Origin: Dendrocalamus latiflorus
Taxonomy: Eukaryota > Streptophyta > Magnoliopsida > Poales > Poaceae
Direction: 5' to 3'
DNA length: 64,000 bases
NCBI GenBank assembly: GCA_017311315.1
Contig: CM029672.1
Location: forward strand, 6,118,463 to 6,182,462
Part shown: piece after piece, positions 12,671 to 23,637 of the stretch
Layout of the letters: the number at the start of each line of letters is the position of its first letter
Position numbering within the stretch: position 1 is the first letter of the stretch
The notes under the pieces: generated by a model
What the model was told of the DNA's origin: nothing
What the model saw: only the letters and a program-made list of their open reading frames with translations
The model's database searches: none
Made by a program: the position numbers and the translations under genes

Positions 12671-14140
12671 ATGGAGCTGCAAGATGAGCAAGATGATCTA
12701 GACCATGAGGAAGATTTTCTAGAAGAAGCCGACGACTTTGATCCTACAGAGGTGTTCACCGTGGAAGATTTTCTAGCGGAGGATGAAATTTTAGAAGAAT
12801 TTATAAGTAAGATTGGAGAGGAATTGAAGGCGGACATCGATGGAGAATCATCAAGTGAACCTCGTCGCTGCCGCCGACAGAGTGGACCAAGGAGGTACAT
12901 ACCAAGAAATCGAGAAAAAGGTCATGATGAGCTTGTCGCCAATTACTTTTCCGAAAATCCTATCTACACCGATGAGATGTTCCGTAGGAGATTTAGGATG
13001 AATAAGCCGTTGTTCCTACGCATCGTGAACACTCTTAGGTAAATTGAATTATTTCTGTATACCGATTCACCATTAATATTCATGTGCTGATAAATGTGCT
13101 GATAAATTAAATTATTTCTTAGGGATTGGTCTCCTTATTTTACCCAAAGAGTCGATGCAACTGGTAGGGATTCTCTTTCACCCCTTCAAAAGTGTACTGC
13201 GGCTATGAGGATGCTAGCTTACGGCTCCTCGGCTGATCAACTTGATGAGGTATTGAAGATTGCCGCAAGCACTTGTTTGGAGATTTTGGGAAAATTTGCT
13301 GAAGGAATGATTGAATGTTTTGGTGAAGAGTATCTACGCCCTCCAAGAAGCGATGAACTAGAAAAAATCTTACAAGAAAATGAGGCTCGTGGTTTTCCAG
13401 GAATGTTGGGAAGCATCGATTGTATGCATTGGGCATGGAAGAATTGCCCGAAAGGTTGGGCAGGCATGTTCACACGTGGTGACAAAGGCGTTCCTACTAT
13501 GATCCTTGAAGCAGTGGCATCTCATGATCTTCGTATATGGCATGCTTTCTTTGGTACCGCCGGGTCTCAGAACGACCTTAACGTCCTAAACAAGTCACCA
13601 CTGTTTATTCAAGCAATAAAAGGGGAAGCTCCTATGGTACAATATACCGTAAACGAAACACAGTATGACATGGGTTACTATCTTGCTGATAAAATATATC
13701 CAGAATGGGCGGTATTCGTGAAGACAGTAACAGCCCCTCAGTCGGCTGAAGACAAATTATTTGCATTAATGCAAGAAGGGGCGAGGAAAGATGTCGAGTG
13801 CGCATTTGGAGTATTGCAATCACGCTTTGATATTGTTCGTCGACCTGCAAAGTTATGGAAGTAGGGGGACGTTGTCAACATAATGCAAGCTTGTGTTATC
13901 CTTCACAATATGATAGTGGAAGATGAGAAAGAATTGGTTAGAGTTTCCTTGGATTTGAATGAGAATCCGAGTGCGACGATAGTGCTCCCACCTGAAGTGC
14001 GTACAAGCGATAACCCTAATCCATGCTTCGCAGAGGTGCTTCGGAAGAATTCCGCTATCAAAGCTCGGCCAACACATAGGCAACTCAAGAAGGATCTAAT
14101 CGAGCACATATGGCAGTGCTACGGAAACAAAGAAAATTAA
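12671..14140 (+). pseudogene. Harbinger DDE transposase with one in-frame stop
   Basis: Exon 1 (12671-13038) joins exon 2 (13123 onward) at an AG|G junction. The model reads 369 codons, meets TAG at 13862-13864, then stays open for 91 more codons to TAA at 14138-14140. The acidic N-terminus (about residues 1-65) is followed by a basic helix region. The DDE catalytic residues are all upstream of the stop: D222 in GSIDCMHW, D274 in AGSQNDLNVL and E348 in KDVECAFGVLQ. The segment after the stop, starting GDVVNIMQACVILHNMIVED, is the well-conserved C-terminal block of these transposases. The stop therefore truncates a genuine protein. No frameshift is visible elsewhere. The lesion could also be a sequencing error or be read through, so the inactive call is an inference. 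Confidence 0.9.
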
Positions 14141-14534
14141 ACAAAAATGTTGCAATTATATATAATATATCATTTTATATTGATGATTTAAAAAAAATAT
14201 TGTAATCATGTTCATCTTATTTAAGCTTGATCCGTTTTCTATCAAATAGCCACACAATGGTATACAAAATAGTGTTCATGATTGATCTTGGCTACATGCA
14301 AAGCATTAAACAGCTTGCAGACAGTGAAACAGACTCTCCATTGTACGACCTGTCTTTTTAGCTGTCTGTATGTCAAATTTCAGGCTCTTACAGACGACCC
14401 CCCGTCTATGGGTTGTACATGCCCTTAGATATTTCAGTTGTTCCTGATCAGCATTCTAGAGTACATGCAGCGCGGATCCAGACCTCTAGCAATTTAGGCT
14501 TTAGTCTAAGATATAAGATTTTTACAAATGTAAA

Positions 14535-14690
14535 ACAGGGGATTTTATTATTTACCCTATCTTATATTGTATTTGATAAAAATGGCCTGTGATGTATCAC
14601 TTACATGCGAGCCCTAAACCCACATGTAAGTGAGACATCACATAGCATTTCATCAAATACACATGAAAGATAGGGCAAATGATCAAATAT
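14535..14690. repeat. Imperfect inverted-repeat (hairpin) element
   Basis: ACCCTATCTTA..GTATTTGATAAAAAT..TGTGATGT.TCACTTACATG near the left is mirrored by CATGTAAGTGAGACATCACA..ATTTCATCAAATAC..GATAGGG near the right, around a short GC-rich loop. A related GATAGGGTAAAT word occurs near 25925. Likely a small MITE; TSD not resolved. Confidence 0.5.
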
Positions 14691-14705
14691 TTCGATGTAA
14701 AACTT

Positions 14706-14930
14706 GGATCCTATTCATTTCAGCTTGAACTTTTGGTCTCTGACTTATTTTTTACTATCCATAAATTTCACTTTTTCCCGATTTTTTTGGCTTTTTTTTA
14801 GCTTTTATGCCGGTTCTTTTTTCACGTATTCGTTTGTATTGTCCATGATGGGCTAACCTGTTTTTTTCTATTTTTAATTTTTTTAAATTTAGTTAGACCA
14901 AATAAATCACCATCAGCTAATTTTAGACTG
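14706..14930. repeat. MITE-like repeat family D, copy 1
   Basis: Shares an ordered series of words with 19029-19210: CATTTCAGCTT, GACTTATTTTT, ATCCATAAATT, a T-rich run, GCCGGTTCTTTTTTCACGTATTCGTTTG, then TCCATGATG. Function none; termini unresolved. Confidence 0.45.
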
Positions 14931-15285
14931 CTACAGTAAAATTTTATCTATAAGATTTTTATAGTCCAATCGCACGACACCTTATATAAGTCTGGTCACA
15001 ATATTCCTCCTAGATTAGGTACCAACCCTCTGTAGACTAGAATATAACTGGAACATTAGAGTACCGCAGACTACGGTCGCGGTGCCAGCTTCCTTCACAA
15101 TATTCGTTCTTACACCGGTCACAAGCCCAGCGCAAATCTTCACAATTTTCTACCTTCTCGAGGACTTCTCGCTCGCCTTTTCGAGTACTCTAACCCATCG
15201 ACGTGTATGAATGTACCTGTCTGCACCAGAAAAAGATGTTTACCACAGAACGTTCGCATAGAGACAGAGTAGACAGCTGGTGTCT
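14931..15285. other. No gene seen
   Basis: Mixed-composition spacer with no supportable frame or repeat boundary. Confidence 0.4.
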
Positions 15286-15291
15286 ATACTA

Positions 15292-15556
15292 GTACTCTCT
15301 CCATCTAAATTTATAAAACATATTTCTTTAAATAATTTTATCTATTAATATATGATGCATTTTATATTCCAATACAAAATTAATGTGATATTTATTTTAT
15401 ACTCCTAATAAATATACAACTTGTTACTCTCTATATGCATGCATTGAATACAATACTTAGAGATAATAATTAGGAGTAATATAATCATTTTTACTGTCCC
15501 CTTGGTCTATGTGCCAATAGAAAATACGCTTTATAAACTTGAACAGAGCGAGTAGT
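15292..15556. mobile_element. Degenerate Stowaway-type MITE
   Basis: The left end reads CTCTCTCCATCTAAATTTAT and the right end is its approximate inverse, TTATAAACTTGAACAGAGCG, each next to TA. The body is AT-rich with no coding capacity. End sequence and size resemble grass Stowaway elements. Boundaries are approximate. Confidence 0.55.
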
Positions 15557-15709
15557 ACTTAGTGCCAATAACGGATCTAAAATTTAAGTAATAGAGTTGC
15601 AAAATTACGAATTTAAAAATTTAAAGTATATACTACAAGAGTTCAAATGTAATGTATTACAACTTTGTGAAGTACAATTAAAATATAAAATACTTTAGCA
15701 AACAAATTA

Positions 15710-16520
15710 CAATTTCACACGACGCTCCTTTATTGATTGAAAGCGTTTGATTACATCGTTATCACTAGCTTATAGAAAAAGGTCACGCTCAATATATGTA
15801 ATCAAGCGGCCATTCAAGTATTAATTACACATGCTATTCCTTAGTTTGTTCTTCACATAATTCATTTCCAAAAAGACTCGCTCAACACTTGGAGTTGATA
15901 CGAGAATAATTAGCACCAACTTGAGAATCAAATGGACAAATTTGTAATTATTGCACTTCTTTATTTCAACAAGCATCACAGAAATCTCAGTAAAATTCTT
16001 CACCTTTCTAAATCTTCATATATACGCACATAGATAATGAACAAATCAAATTGAAAAGGAAGATGAACAAAATCAGTGGTTGAGAAGTCCTTGGGATAAA
16101 ATTGTGTAAGTCTAATCAGGTTGTCCTTGTAAGAAAAACGAAGGAATCAATGGAATTGAATGATGTCATACAAACAAGCAAATTTGTGTCAAACCAAGGC
16201 ACTATGAAGCGACGCATACCTCCAATTTTTCTTCTTGGAAAATCATGTCCTTGTGGTTGATATGCCCTAATGCAATGTATCATCTTTTCACTGTATCTTG
16301 TTTATTAACATCATAATCTGTGATAGAAATCGTCTTTCTAGGATCATGTGAAAGCAAAATGATATCATAAATTTCTCTATCCATATTATTTGATTATGTG
16401 CTTGCATTCCCTGTGCATATATCAGCCTCATCCTCGCTATCATTTAATTCTTTCAAAATGGGTAAATTATTGTTACTATCAACATTGATATTTTATTATG
16501 TTCTTCTTGCAATTGCAAAG
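15710..16520 (-). pseudogene. Decayed TTF-type hAT transposase remnant
   Basis: Read on the minus strand, fragments appear in the order expected for TTF zinc-finger hAT proteins. Around 16270-16380 is DPRKTISITDYD. Around 16185-16265 is QGHDFPRRKIGG followed by MRRFIVPWFD, a typical TTF-domain block. Around 15840-15910 is the hAT dimerisation signature STPSVERVFLEMNYVKNKLR. Around 15716-15800 is LITYIERDLFL..IKRFQSIKERR, the usual C-terminus. The pieces are broken by stops and frameshifts, and most of the catalytic core is missing, so this is an old deleted copy. No TIR or TSD was found. Confidence 0.75.
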
Positions 16521-16705
16521 CTAAAATGGGAGTGGAATTGCTGTTAACTTTGCTTCCTAGAGAGACTTTTGGTGTGGATGTACATGTTATCTTTTTCGGA
16601 CTTTTCTGCTCGATTCCACAAAAACTTCAAATTGCCACATGGGGCATTGATCGGTCTACAAGAAAAACGTTTTTAGGATCAAATTAAATTAAACGGGTAT
16701 TGATA
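16521..16705. other. Probable 5' part of the hAT remnant
   Basis: On the minus strand a few residues such as PCGNLKFLWNR can be read at about 16610-16660, possibly from the N-terminal part of the same decayed transposase. Nothing firm. Confidence 0.25.
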
Positions 16706-16742
16706 TCGGTGCCTAGGCACCAGGGTGCATGAAACACTTGTC

Positions 16743-16812
<70 letters not shown>

Positions 16813-16860
16813 CTTCTTATACATTTGTTTTACTTCTAAAAAAATTAGTGTGCAGCAGCA
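16706..16860. repeat. (TA)n microsatellite flanked by GGTGC/GCACC words
   Basis: A (TA)n run at about 16743-16810 is bordered by GGTGCCTAGGCACC on the left and GCACCCCGTGCACC on the right. The same association of a GCACC/GGTGC word with a TA run recurs near 23280 and 56310-56700. Confidence 0.5.
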
Positions 16861-17380
16861 CCCCGTGCACCCCAAACCCGGCCCTGCTCAGTACCAGTCT
16901 ACCTTGCAGACCGGTCAAATCATTAAACGATGACGACACCGAAGACACGACGGAATGGTCAAATCTGCAAAGCCACACTACAAGTGTGGAATAGTTTAAC
17001 TGCAAGTTGCACCCAGCTGTCTGGACGGAATCGGCGAATCCACACCTCGGAAACGGACAGGCAGGGGCAGCCGAGTCAGCACGCACTGACACGTAACGAG
17101 AAGCCCCTCCCCGAGGCCTGACCGCGTTGCGTTGCAGCTTACGACCACGACACGATCAACGCGCACCCAATCGGCCAGCCAGCCAACCGACCGAGCCCGC
17201 GAAAAGGTCAGAAAAACTCGGCACGGCAGACAGTCAACACGAACACGCGAGCTGTAAAGCTGCCTGCTGCTTCGGCTTCAGCTCATGGCGTGTGTGACCC
17301 ATGCATATAACGGGCGCGGCGACGACGAGAGGAGAACGGGAGCACAGCCAGCGGCAGCAGTCAGCGGCAGCCAACGTGCG
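16861..17380. promoter_or_regulatory. 5' flank of the 17381 candidate gene
   Basis: GC-rich spacer. A TATA-like CATATAA lies at 17304-17310, about 70 bp before the ATG at 17381, a plausible core promoter spacing with a ~45-base leader. The rest holds no recognised feature. Confidence 0.35.
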
Positions 17381-17746
17381 ATGAGTTCTTGCTCGGCGCG
17401 TGGTGGGCTGCCGAGGCCGAGGCGGCCCAGCAGGCCGGCGGCGGGCTCACCACGGCCCGGCACGCCGAGGCCGGGAAGCGGCGGGAGCGCGTCGGGGCGA
17501 GCGGAGTTCAGCTGGTGGGTTGGGGGCGGGCAGGCCGCGGCGACGCCGAGGCGGCAGACGTGCGGCAGAGCTGGCAGGGCGGTGTCGGCGCGGGTGCCGA
17601 CGGGGAACAGGGAGCTGGTGCGGCGGGCGCTGTCGCCGCCCGCCACGCGCGGCCGTGGCGCCGGGGCGCTGAGGAGGTGGAGCTTCCGGCCAACGCCGAG
17701 CCGTCTGCGCAACGTGTCGTCCTTCACCTCCTCGCCGTCCCCTTGA
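17381..17746 (+). CDS. Candidate small basic Pro/Arg-rich protein, unknown function
   Basis: Intronless frame of 121 residues beginning MSSCSARGGLPRPRR. An upstream in-frame ATG at 17285 lies before a TATA-like sequence at 17304, so 17381 is preferred as the start. The product is basic, rich in Arg, Pro, Gly and Ser, and predicted to be disordered, with no signal peptide or membrane segment. The internal stretches AEFSWWVGGGQAAATPRR and LRRWSFRPTPSRLRNVS are less low-complexity than the rest and look like real protein sequence rather than GC-rich noise. I do not recognise the family. High GC keeps several frames open here, including the opposite strand, so a non-coding explanation remains possible. 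Confidence 0.45.
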   Translation: MSSCSARGGLPRPRRPSRPAAGSPRPGTPRPGSGGSASGRAEFSWWVGGGQAAATPRRQTCGRAGRAVSARVPTGNRELVRRALSPPATRGRGAGALRRWSFRPTPSRLRNVSSFTSSPSP

Positions 17747-18247
17747 TTTCCTCTGCACGCGGTGGTTCCGGCCGGATTCTTTGGTTTGTGTAGGCAGCAC
17801 ATGTAGGTTCTTGTGCTTGTTGAGTTTTTTGGGTTGTTTTTGCCATGTTGGGCAACAAAATTGGAGCGAATTAAGGAAGGTCTAATGAAACTGCACGCAC
17901 GTGTACATATCTGTTCATGCGTCTATTTCTATTTTCCAAGTAGGATGGTAAATGTGCACGGAGTACATTCTAGCCAAAATTTTGTTTTTGCCACTGGTTG
18001 CCGTATTCATCTCGTTTTTGCACAGTTTTGCCCATACGCAAAAGTCCATACCTGATCTTTTATAATTACTAAGAAAAAATAAATATACTAGAAAATCTAA
18101 AAAAAGGTAAAACATATAGCTCTTAATTTAGTGAACCCAAATTATAATAGCTCATATTAACATAAAGAATCCATATCGAATACAATTTAAAATAAAAGAA
18201 ATTCGGAATTAAAAATATCAATCTAAAGCATTCTCAGTCTCCGCACA
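17747..18247. other. Spacer, no gene seen
   Basis: Possibly the 3' UTR of the preceding candidate gene, then AT-rich DNA without features. Confidence 0.35.
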
Positions 18248-18494
18248 TGGGCCTGTTCTTTTTGGCTGCGGCTTATGGCTTTTGGCTGAAATTTTTGAAT
18301 TTTGGCTGTTTACGGTACAAATTACGGAGAGATCGATACTCACTTGCGAGTTTGGCTGGTACAGATGTTGGGTTTTTAACGTGTACTACGTTTAACTTGT
18401 AGACCCCGTCTTGAGAAAATACTCCGTTTAAAAGTTAGGTACTGTAGCGGCTACGAAAAACCGGCCGGCTTCCTCACTGCCAAACAGGCCCATA
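18248..18494. mobile_element. MITE family A, copy 1
   Basis: The ends are inverted repeats (GGCCTGTT and AACAGGCC). Diagnostic internal words are TTTTTGGCTGCGGCTTATGG, TTTGAATTTTGGCTGTT and TTTAACTTGTAGACCCCGTC. Related copies lie at 18736, 20452, 28006, 29040 and 51490. Non-coding, about 247 bp. TSD not resolved, so the superfamily is uncertain (hAT is possible). Confidence 0.65.
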
Positions 18495-18540
18495 GCAAAC
18501 TCTAGGCAAGGAGCAAGTATATATGTATATGTATATACAT

Positions 18541-18661
<121 letters not shown>

Positions 18662-18735
18662 ATGTAGCAACCAACACGTACACACGTAGCAGTAAAAGTT
18701 CCGGTTTGATTCGGCAGCAGCAACTAGCTGGATGG

Positions 18736-18961
18736 GTTCTTTTGGGCTGATGGTTTATGGCTTAAATATTTGAATTCTGCCTATTCGCAAGAGACACTAC
18801 GTAGAGGGAAATGGTCGTATACGATTTTGGTGGGTACAACTGAACTCAATACATTTTTACTATAATATTTCTATTGACCCCGTCTTAAAAAACATATTAT
18901 TTAAAAACTAGATACTGTAGATAATAGAAATACAAGTTAACTTTAAACAAAAAAAACCCAT
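18736..18961. mobile_element. MITE family A, copy 2
   Basis: Starts GGGTTCTTTTGGGCTGATGG, ends AAAAAAAACCC, and contains GACCCCGTCTTAAAAAACAT. Same family as 18248-18494. Confidence 0.55.
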
Positions 18962-19028
18962 CCTACCAATAAAACTGTAATCGCATAGTCACGGCTAACG
19001 TGCACGCATAGCGTAGCCGCCGTAGCTG

Positions 19029-19210
19029 AGGCCCCGCTCATTTCAGCTTCAGCTTCTGGTTTCTGGCTTATTTTTCATTATTCATAAATTGTCTTTTTTT
19101 GAACTTTTAACTTTTTTTAAACTTTTTTACCGGTTCTTTTTTTCCCGTATTCGCTTGCGTTCTCCATGTTGAACTAGCAGCATCCAATCCACCAGTAGCC
19201 ACCTCTCTTA
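19029..19210. repeat. MITE-like repeat family D, copy 2
   Basis: Shares CATTTCAGCTT, CTTATTTTTCATTATTCATA, ACCGGTTCTTTTTTTCCCGT and CTCCATGTTG with 14706-14930. Confidence 0.45.
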
Positions 19211-19557
19211 TAAGTACATATAGATTTGTTAGCGGTACACTCGTTGTTCGCAATTCTAATGAAAAAATCACAGGGCAAGTCTTGGAAAGTATAATTTCAC
19301 AGGGCAAGTCTAATGAAAAAATCACTAATATAATTATTGCAAATTTTCTCATCTTATTTGACGCTGTAAAAAAGATCAGGTAGTCATAACTATGCTATTA
19401 AAATATGGGTATATATTTGGTCCGATGTTATTAAGTATTTCTTAGATTTTGTGATACGATTCTTTGTGTATATGCATGGTGAATTTGGATTAATACTATG
19501 AAACAGACGAGCAAACAAAATTTTTCATCGGTTAACAAACTAGTGCATCGTGTAGTA

Positions 19558-19815
19558 TATACTTCCTTGTTCTCTTTTACTTGACTTTCTAGAATTCATG
19601 TTATCAAACCTTTCAAAAGTTTGACCGTTAATAGACTTAAAACTATCTAGATTGGCTATATAAAAATTACATCATTAGATATATCAATAAAAATACTTTT
19701 ATAACATTATAATTTTACTAGTATATCTTAATATAAAGTTATAAAAATAGTGATCAAAGTCGTATTTTGAAGACTGTAAAAAGTCAGAAACGTCAAGTAA
19801 AAAAAGAACGAATGG
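19558..19815. mobile_element. Degenerate Stowaway-type MITE
   Basis: Left end TTCTCTTTTACTTGAC and right end GTCAAGTAAAAAAAGAAC form an inverted pair. The interior has the GACTTAAAACTATCTAGATT- and TATTTTGAAGACTG-like words usual in grass Stowaway copies. Boundaries are approximate. Confidence 0.55.
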
Positions 19816-20451
19816 ATTACATGAGGTTGACTATATATGCGGTATATAGTTCGTGCATGAGGTTCTTGTACGATTCGGGTAATTAAGCTTGTCGGGATAA
19901 ATTAAGTAATGGTTCAATCATTAGTTTTATTTTAGTACCAAGCCACCAAAATTGGTTGGAGGCAGGACTGGTCTCTGGAGCCCAGATTACTCTACAGCTT
20001 GCTTGATATCCAACCTGTCAAATGACATAATTTGGAGCCAACATATTCTAGTACTTCGGTTTTTTAAGACAAGTAATGGCCTAAATTAATTTACTAATGG
20101 AGGTCTCTGTTGTGAGCAATTCAGGGAGAGACACCTCGCTTTCGATGGAATCAATGATCACGTGCGATGGATGAGGTTTTCTTTATTTTTATTTTCCTGC
20201 GGTAAATCCTCATGGATTACAATTATCTTAATTCTCACAATCCACGACATGTTATGAGTCAAAACGTTAAATCCCAAAAAGTCATAGTAAAAAATACACA
20301 CAAATAACATACTTAACCAGCGAAACGTGCACGTGGAGGATTGAAATGGTGAAACATATACACCCAAGTTAATTATCATCGACATCCATCGAAACAAAGT
20401 TAATTATCATCGACATTTGACCTCAAACATCCGGTCCTAACAAGTCTAAGG
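19816..20451. other. Spacer, no gene seen
   Basis: AT-rich DNA without a supportable frame. A direct repeat of TTAATTATCATCGACAT occurs at about 20369-20385 and 20400-20416. Confidence 0.4.
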
Positions 20452-20781
20452 GCCTTTTTTTTTGCTGATGCTTATAGATTTTAGCTGCGACTTATGTTTT
20501 TTGACTGTTCATACGAGAGATTATAGAGTAACATGCATATTCTTTTTGGCTAACATGCCTGTTCTTTTTGGCTGAGCCTTATAACTTTTGGCTGTGACTT
20601 GTGCCTTTTGGGCTGTTCATACGAGAGATTAGAGAGTAACAAAAACTCACGTGTGGTTTTTCCAATATAAATAAAGTCGATATAATATGTACTACAATTA
20701 ACTTAATAGACTCCATCTTAAAAAACACTTCGTTTAAAAGTTAATTATTGTACAAAGTCAAATGCTGAAAAAGAACAGGGC
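20452..20781. mobile_element. MITE family A, two overlapping or nested copies
   Basis: One family-A left end starts at about 20452 and is interrupted after ~90 bp. A second left end (CCTGTTCTTTTTGGCTGAGC) starts at about 20560 and continues to the right end AAGAACAGGGCC at about 20781. This is either a partial copy next to a full one or a nested insertion. Confidence 0.55.
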
Positions 20782-20834
20782 CTAAGTAAGACCTTTCACC
20801 TCAAACATCCCGTCCTAACAAGCCTAAGTGAGTA

Positions 20835-21100
20835 GTTAGAGCATGTATAATGATTTAGACAATTACTATTTATAATATTCTTTATGTCATCTATAAACGA
20901 TACTAAAGATAGCTCATATAATAGATTTTTTTTCATATTTCTATGCACAATTTCTCCATGGTACAATATATCTTGTTTATCGAGTTGTAGTCGACTATTG
21001 CATAAGGGATGATCTAATTCTCTATACTCTCTCTTTTTTCTATAGTATTGTATATTTTACGTGATAAAATTTATAGGTAATTGATATGATATCATTGAAT
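20835..21100. repeat. AT-rich interspersed repeat, copy 2
   Basis: Begins TTAGAGCATGTATAATGATT, which resembles a Harbinger-type MITE left end. Its second half matches 480-690. The right end is not resolved. Confidence 0.4.
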
Positions 21101-21172
21101 GTGTCCTCAGAGGACTAATCAACAAGACGTGCACACATATTGAGAGATCGAGAGAGAGAGAGCGAGCCTTAG

Positions 21173-21414
21173 AGCAAGTATAATAATCGGCTGTAAGCTG
21201 GCTAAATGCTGACGTGTAGGAGAGAAGGGAGGAGAGAGAGGATAAGCGGGCTGCAAGCTTACAGCCGGCTTGGACACAAGAACCAAGAAATTTTGTGAGA
21301 GAGACAGGTGGGCCATGTATTAATGATGAAGAGCTAACTACTATATGGGTGGGCTAGGAGAAGGCTGCAAGAAACCTTACAGCCCGCTTGCTGGCTGTAT
21401 TATTAGCCTTGCTC
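21173..21414. mobile_element. Tourist-type (PIF/Harbinger) MITE
   Basis: The 242-bp element starts GAGCAAGTATAATAATCGGC and ends in the inverse form TATTATTAGCCTTGCTC. It has a TTA direct repeat at 21170-21172 and 21415-21417. Subterminal GGCTGTAAGC and CTTACAGCC words are mirrored. This is a very common grass Tourist end sequence. Confidence 0.88.
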
Positions 21415-21599
21415 TTAGGAAATAATTAGCCACCCCGTGATCGCAACCGGTGCTATAAAGAGCAGGACAGAGTAGCTGGAACCTGGGCATTGCTACAGGT
21501 CAATAACTTCGCCGGGCAGGACATAAATAGCCAACCCCATCGAACGGTAACTGCCCGACGGCAACCCACGCACGTAAGGGCCAAAACAGATCGGTTAGT

Positions 21600-22350
21600 T
21601 TCCTACCAATCTAGATAAAAACAAATACAGATTATATTAGATTAGATTTTTTTAATAATTTTTGGATTGAAAATAAATACAGATTTTTTTTATCGAAAAC
21701 GAATACGAATATAGTAGACCTGCTTTCCAACGAATACGAATTATCCGGATAATACGGATCCGGATATCCAAGATTTCAACCTAACATTGTTCAGCTCAAG
21801 CCAGCCTCTCTCATCTCACCTACCACGAGTTCACTAGCAAATATTTATGTTTATTAAAAATAAATTTAGTATTGTCGGTAGATTAAAATTTATACCGATT
21901 AAATTAATGTATTAGCGTTTAAATCATTCTGATGCAAATTTAAATTCTTAATTAATTAATTAGTCACATGTAAATGGTAGAAATCCATTAAGCATTATTT
22001 AGGACTTTAGAAAAAATTAACTACCATTTGAAGATTTAAAATTTATATAATGGTATGATTATTGTGGATAAAAATACTTATGCTTGTTTAGATTTCATTA
22101 ATATTTTGACAAGATAAACTATTTATGTGTTTTTACTGATTTTGGATGTATAGTTTAAGGGATTTTCATGTTTCAATAAATATGCGTGACCGTTTTCGTT
22201 TCGATTCGTATTCGCTCCGTATCTTTATTCGATATTATTCGTATTTATATTTGTATCCGAGGTATCTATATTCATATCTGTATCTGAGAAAAAAATATAA
22301 AAACAAATATATCAAAAAGATTATTCATCCGTATTTTATCCGTTTGTATT
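21600..22350. repeat. Repeat with inverted ATTCG/CGAAT-rich arms
   Basis: The left arm (about 21660-21780) is rich in CGAATACGAAT and GGATAATACGGATCCGGATA words. The right arm (about 22185-22340) carries the reverse-complement style: TTCGATTCGTATTCG, TATTCGATATTATTCGTATT, TATCTGTATCTGAG. Similar words occur in the hAT-like MITE at 57418-57950. Probably a degenerate hAT-type MITE upstream of the cell-wall gene. Exact termini not found. Confidence 0.45.
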
Positions 22351-22606
22351 CTTACACGCACGGCCACATCCGCCCGCGACGCACGGCACCCCGCCCATGA
22401 ATCAACCTTTTTCACTTGCCCGCACGATATCGCACGAACGCGCCGCGCCGCGCCGCGCGGCGCTGGTAACAAACGCAGGTCCAGCCCTGGAGGCGTGGCA
22501 GCGACGTACCGTGCGATCCACGAATTAAACGCACCGCCTTTTCCCGCCCGACCCTGCTCCCTCCCTCCCTCCCGTAGCGCGCGGCCGATCCTTACGTTAC
22601 TTGCTC

Positions 22607-22613
22607 TATATAA
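22607..22613 (+). promoter_or_regulatory. TATA box of the cell-wall protein gene
   Basis: TATATAA within CTCTATATAAGC, 114 bp before the ATG at 22727. This places transcription start near 22640 and gives an ~85-base leader rich in CAGCAGCAG. Confidence 0.75.
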
Positions 22614-22726
22614 GCTCGCCGCGGCGTCACCAACCTCGACACAGCAGCAGCAACCGCGACAGCGCAAGCCTGCCTTGCGATCGCCCAGAAGCTTAATTAG
22701 CTAGTCGCGATCAAGTCATTGACGGC

Positions 22727-23056
22727 ATGGCCAGGTCGACAGCTCTGCTGATCCTTGCGGTTCTGGTGGCCGCGGCGTGCTTCGCCCAGCTGGGCTCGGC
22801 GGCGCGGAACGTCCCTGCCGAGCAGTCGGCGGAGGCGGTGAAGCGGCCGGAGACGGTGCAGGAGGGGACGGTGCTGATCCCGGGGATCGGGCGGTACAAG
22901 CTCGGCAGCCACTACATGCCGGACATCCCCGACCTCGACCACAGCATCCCCGCGGCCGCCAACGGGCAGTTCCTCCCCGGCGCCGACGACACCTGGATCC
23001 CCAACCCCGGCTTCGAGGTGCCCAATCCCTTCCAGCCCGGCTCGTCCTCTCCCTAA
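22727..23056 (+). CDS. Small secreted putative cell-wall protein
   Basis: Intronless, 109 residues. The first ~25 residues, MARSTALLILAVLVAAACFA onward, form a clear signal peptide with a small-residue cleavage region ending at GSAA. The mature part contains VLIPGIGRYKLGSHYMPDIP, then DHSIPAAANGQFLPGADDTW, then IPNPGFEVPNPFQPG. This is the pattern of the plant family annotated as putative cell wall protein precursors (Arabidopsis At2g20870-like, by recollection). It has no cysteines after the signal peptide and no catalytic motif, so a structural or extracellular role is inferred. A TATA box at 22607 and AATAAA at 23142 frame the gene. A long (TA)n run starts about 115 bp after the stop codon. 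Confidence 0.88.
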   Translation: MARSTALLILAVLVAAACFAQLGSAARNVPAEQSAEAVKRPETVQEGTVLIPGIGRYKLGSHYMPDIPDLDHSIPAAANGQFLPGADDTWIPNPGFEVPNPFQPGSSSP

Positions 23057-23141
23057 GCCGCCCTCATACACATCATCAGTCGCTGGTCATCACATCCACG
23101 TTACATCTCGCTTGATTTGTTTATGTAGCTTGCTTCGATCC

Positions 23142-23147
23142 AATAAA
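23142..23147 (+). terminator. Polyadenylation signal AATAAA
   Basis: AATAAA followed by TGAATGAATG, about 86 bp after the stop codon of the cell-wall protein gene. Confidence 0.65.
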
Positions 23148-23165
23148 TGAATGAATGATATAGTT

Positions 23166-23510
<345 letters not shown>

Positions 23511-23637
23511 TGTACTATTGGGAGTACATATTCCCAATTCTAATATATCACTTAAACGACTATTTATATTTCTTTACCACTTTTGATATACTTAAATACT
23601 AATCCTAAGATACTCAAATGTGACTTGGTTGAATTTT

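Larger units (their letters stand above)
8476..14424 (+). mobile_element. Full-length PIF/Harbinger transposon
   Basis: The 5949-bp element is bounded by perfect 13-bp inverted repeats GGGCATGTACAAC (8476-8488) and GTTGTACATGCCC (14412-14424). It is flanked by the direct repeat TTA at 8473-8475 and 14425-14427, the typical TSD of this superfamily. Subterminal regions are rich in AGACGG/GTCTGT words. It encodes the two expected proteins on the same strand: a Myb/SANT-like ORF1 (8833-11751) and a DDE transposase (12671-14140). The transposase carries one in-frame stop, so the copy is probably not autonomous unless another copy supplies the enzyme. The intact termini and matching TSD suggest a fairly recent insertion. 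Confidence 0.93.
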
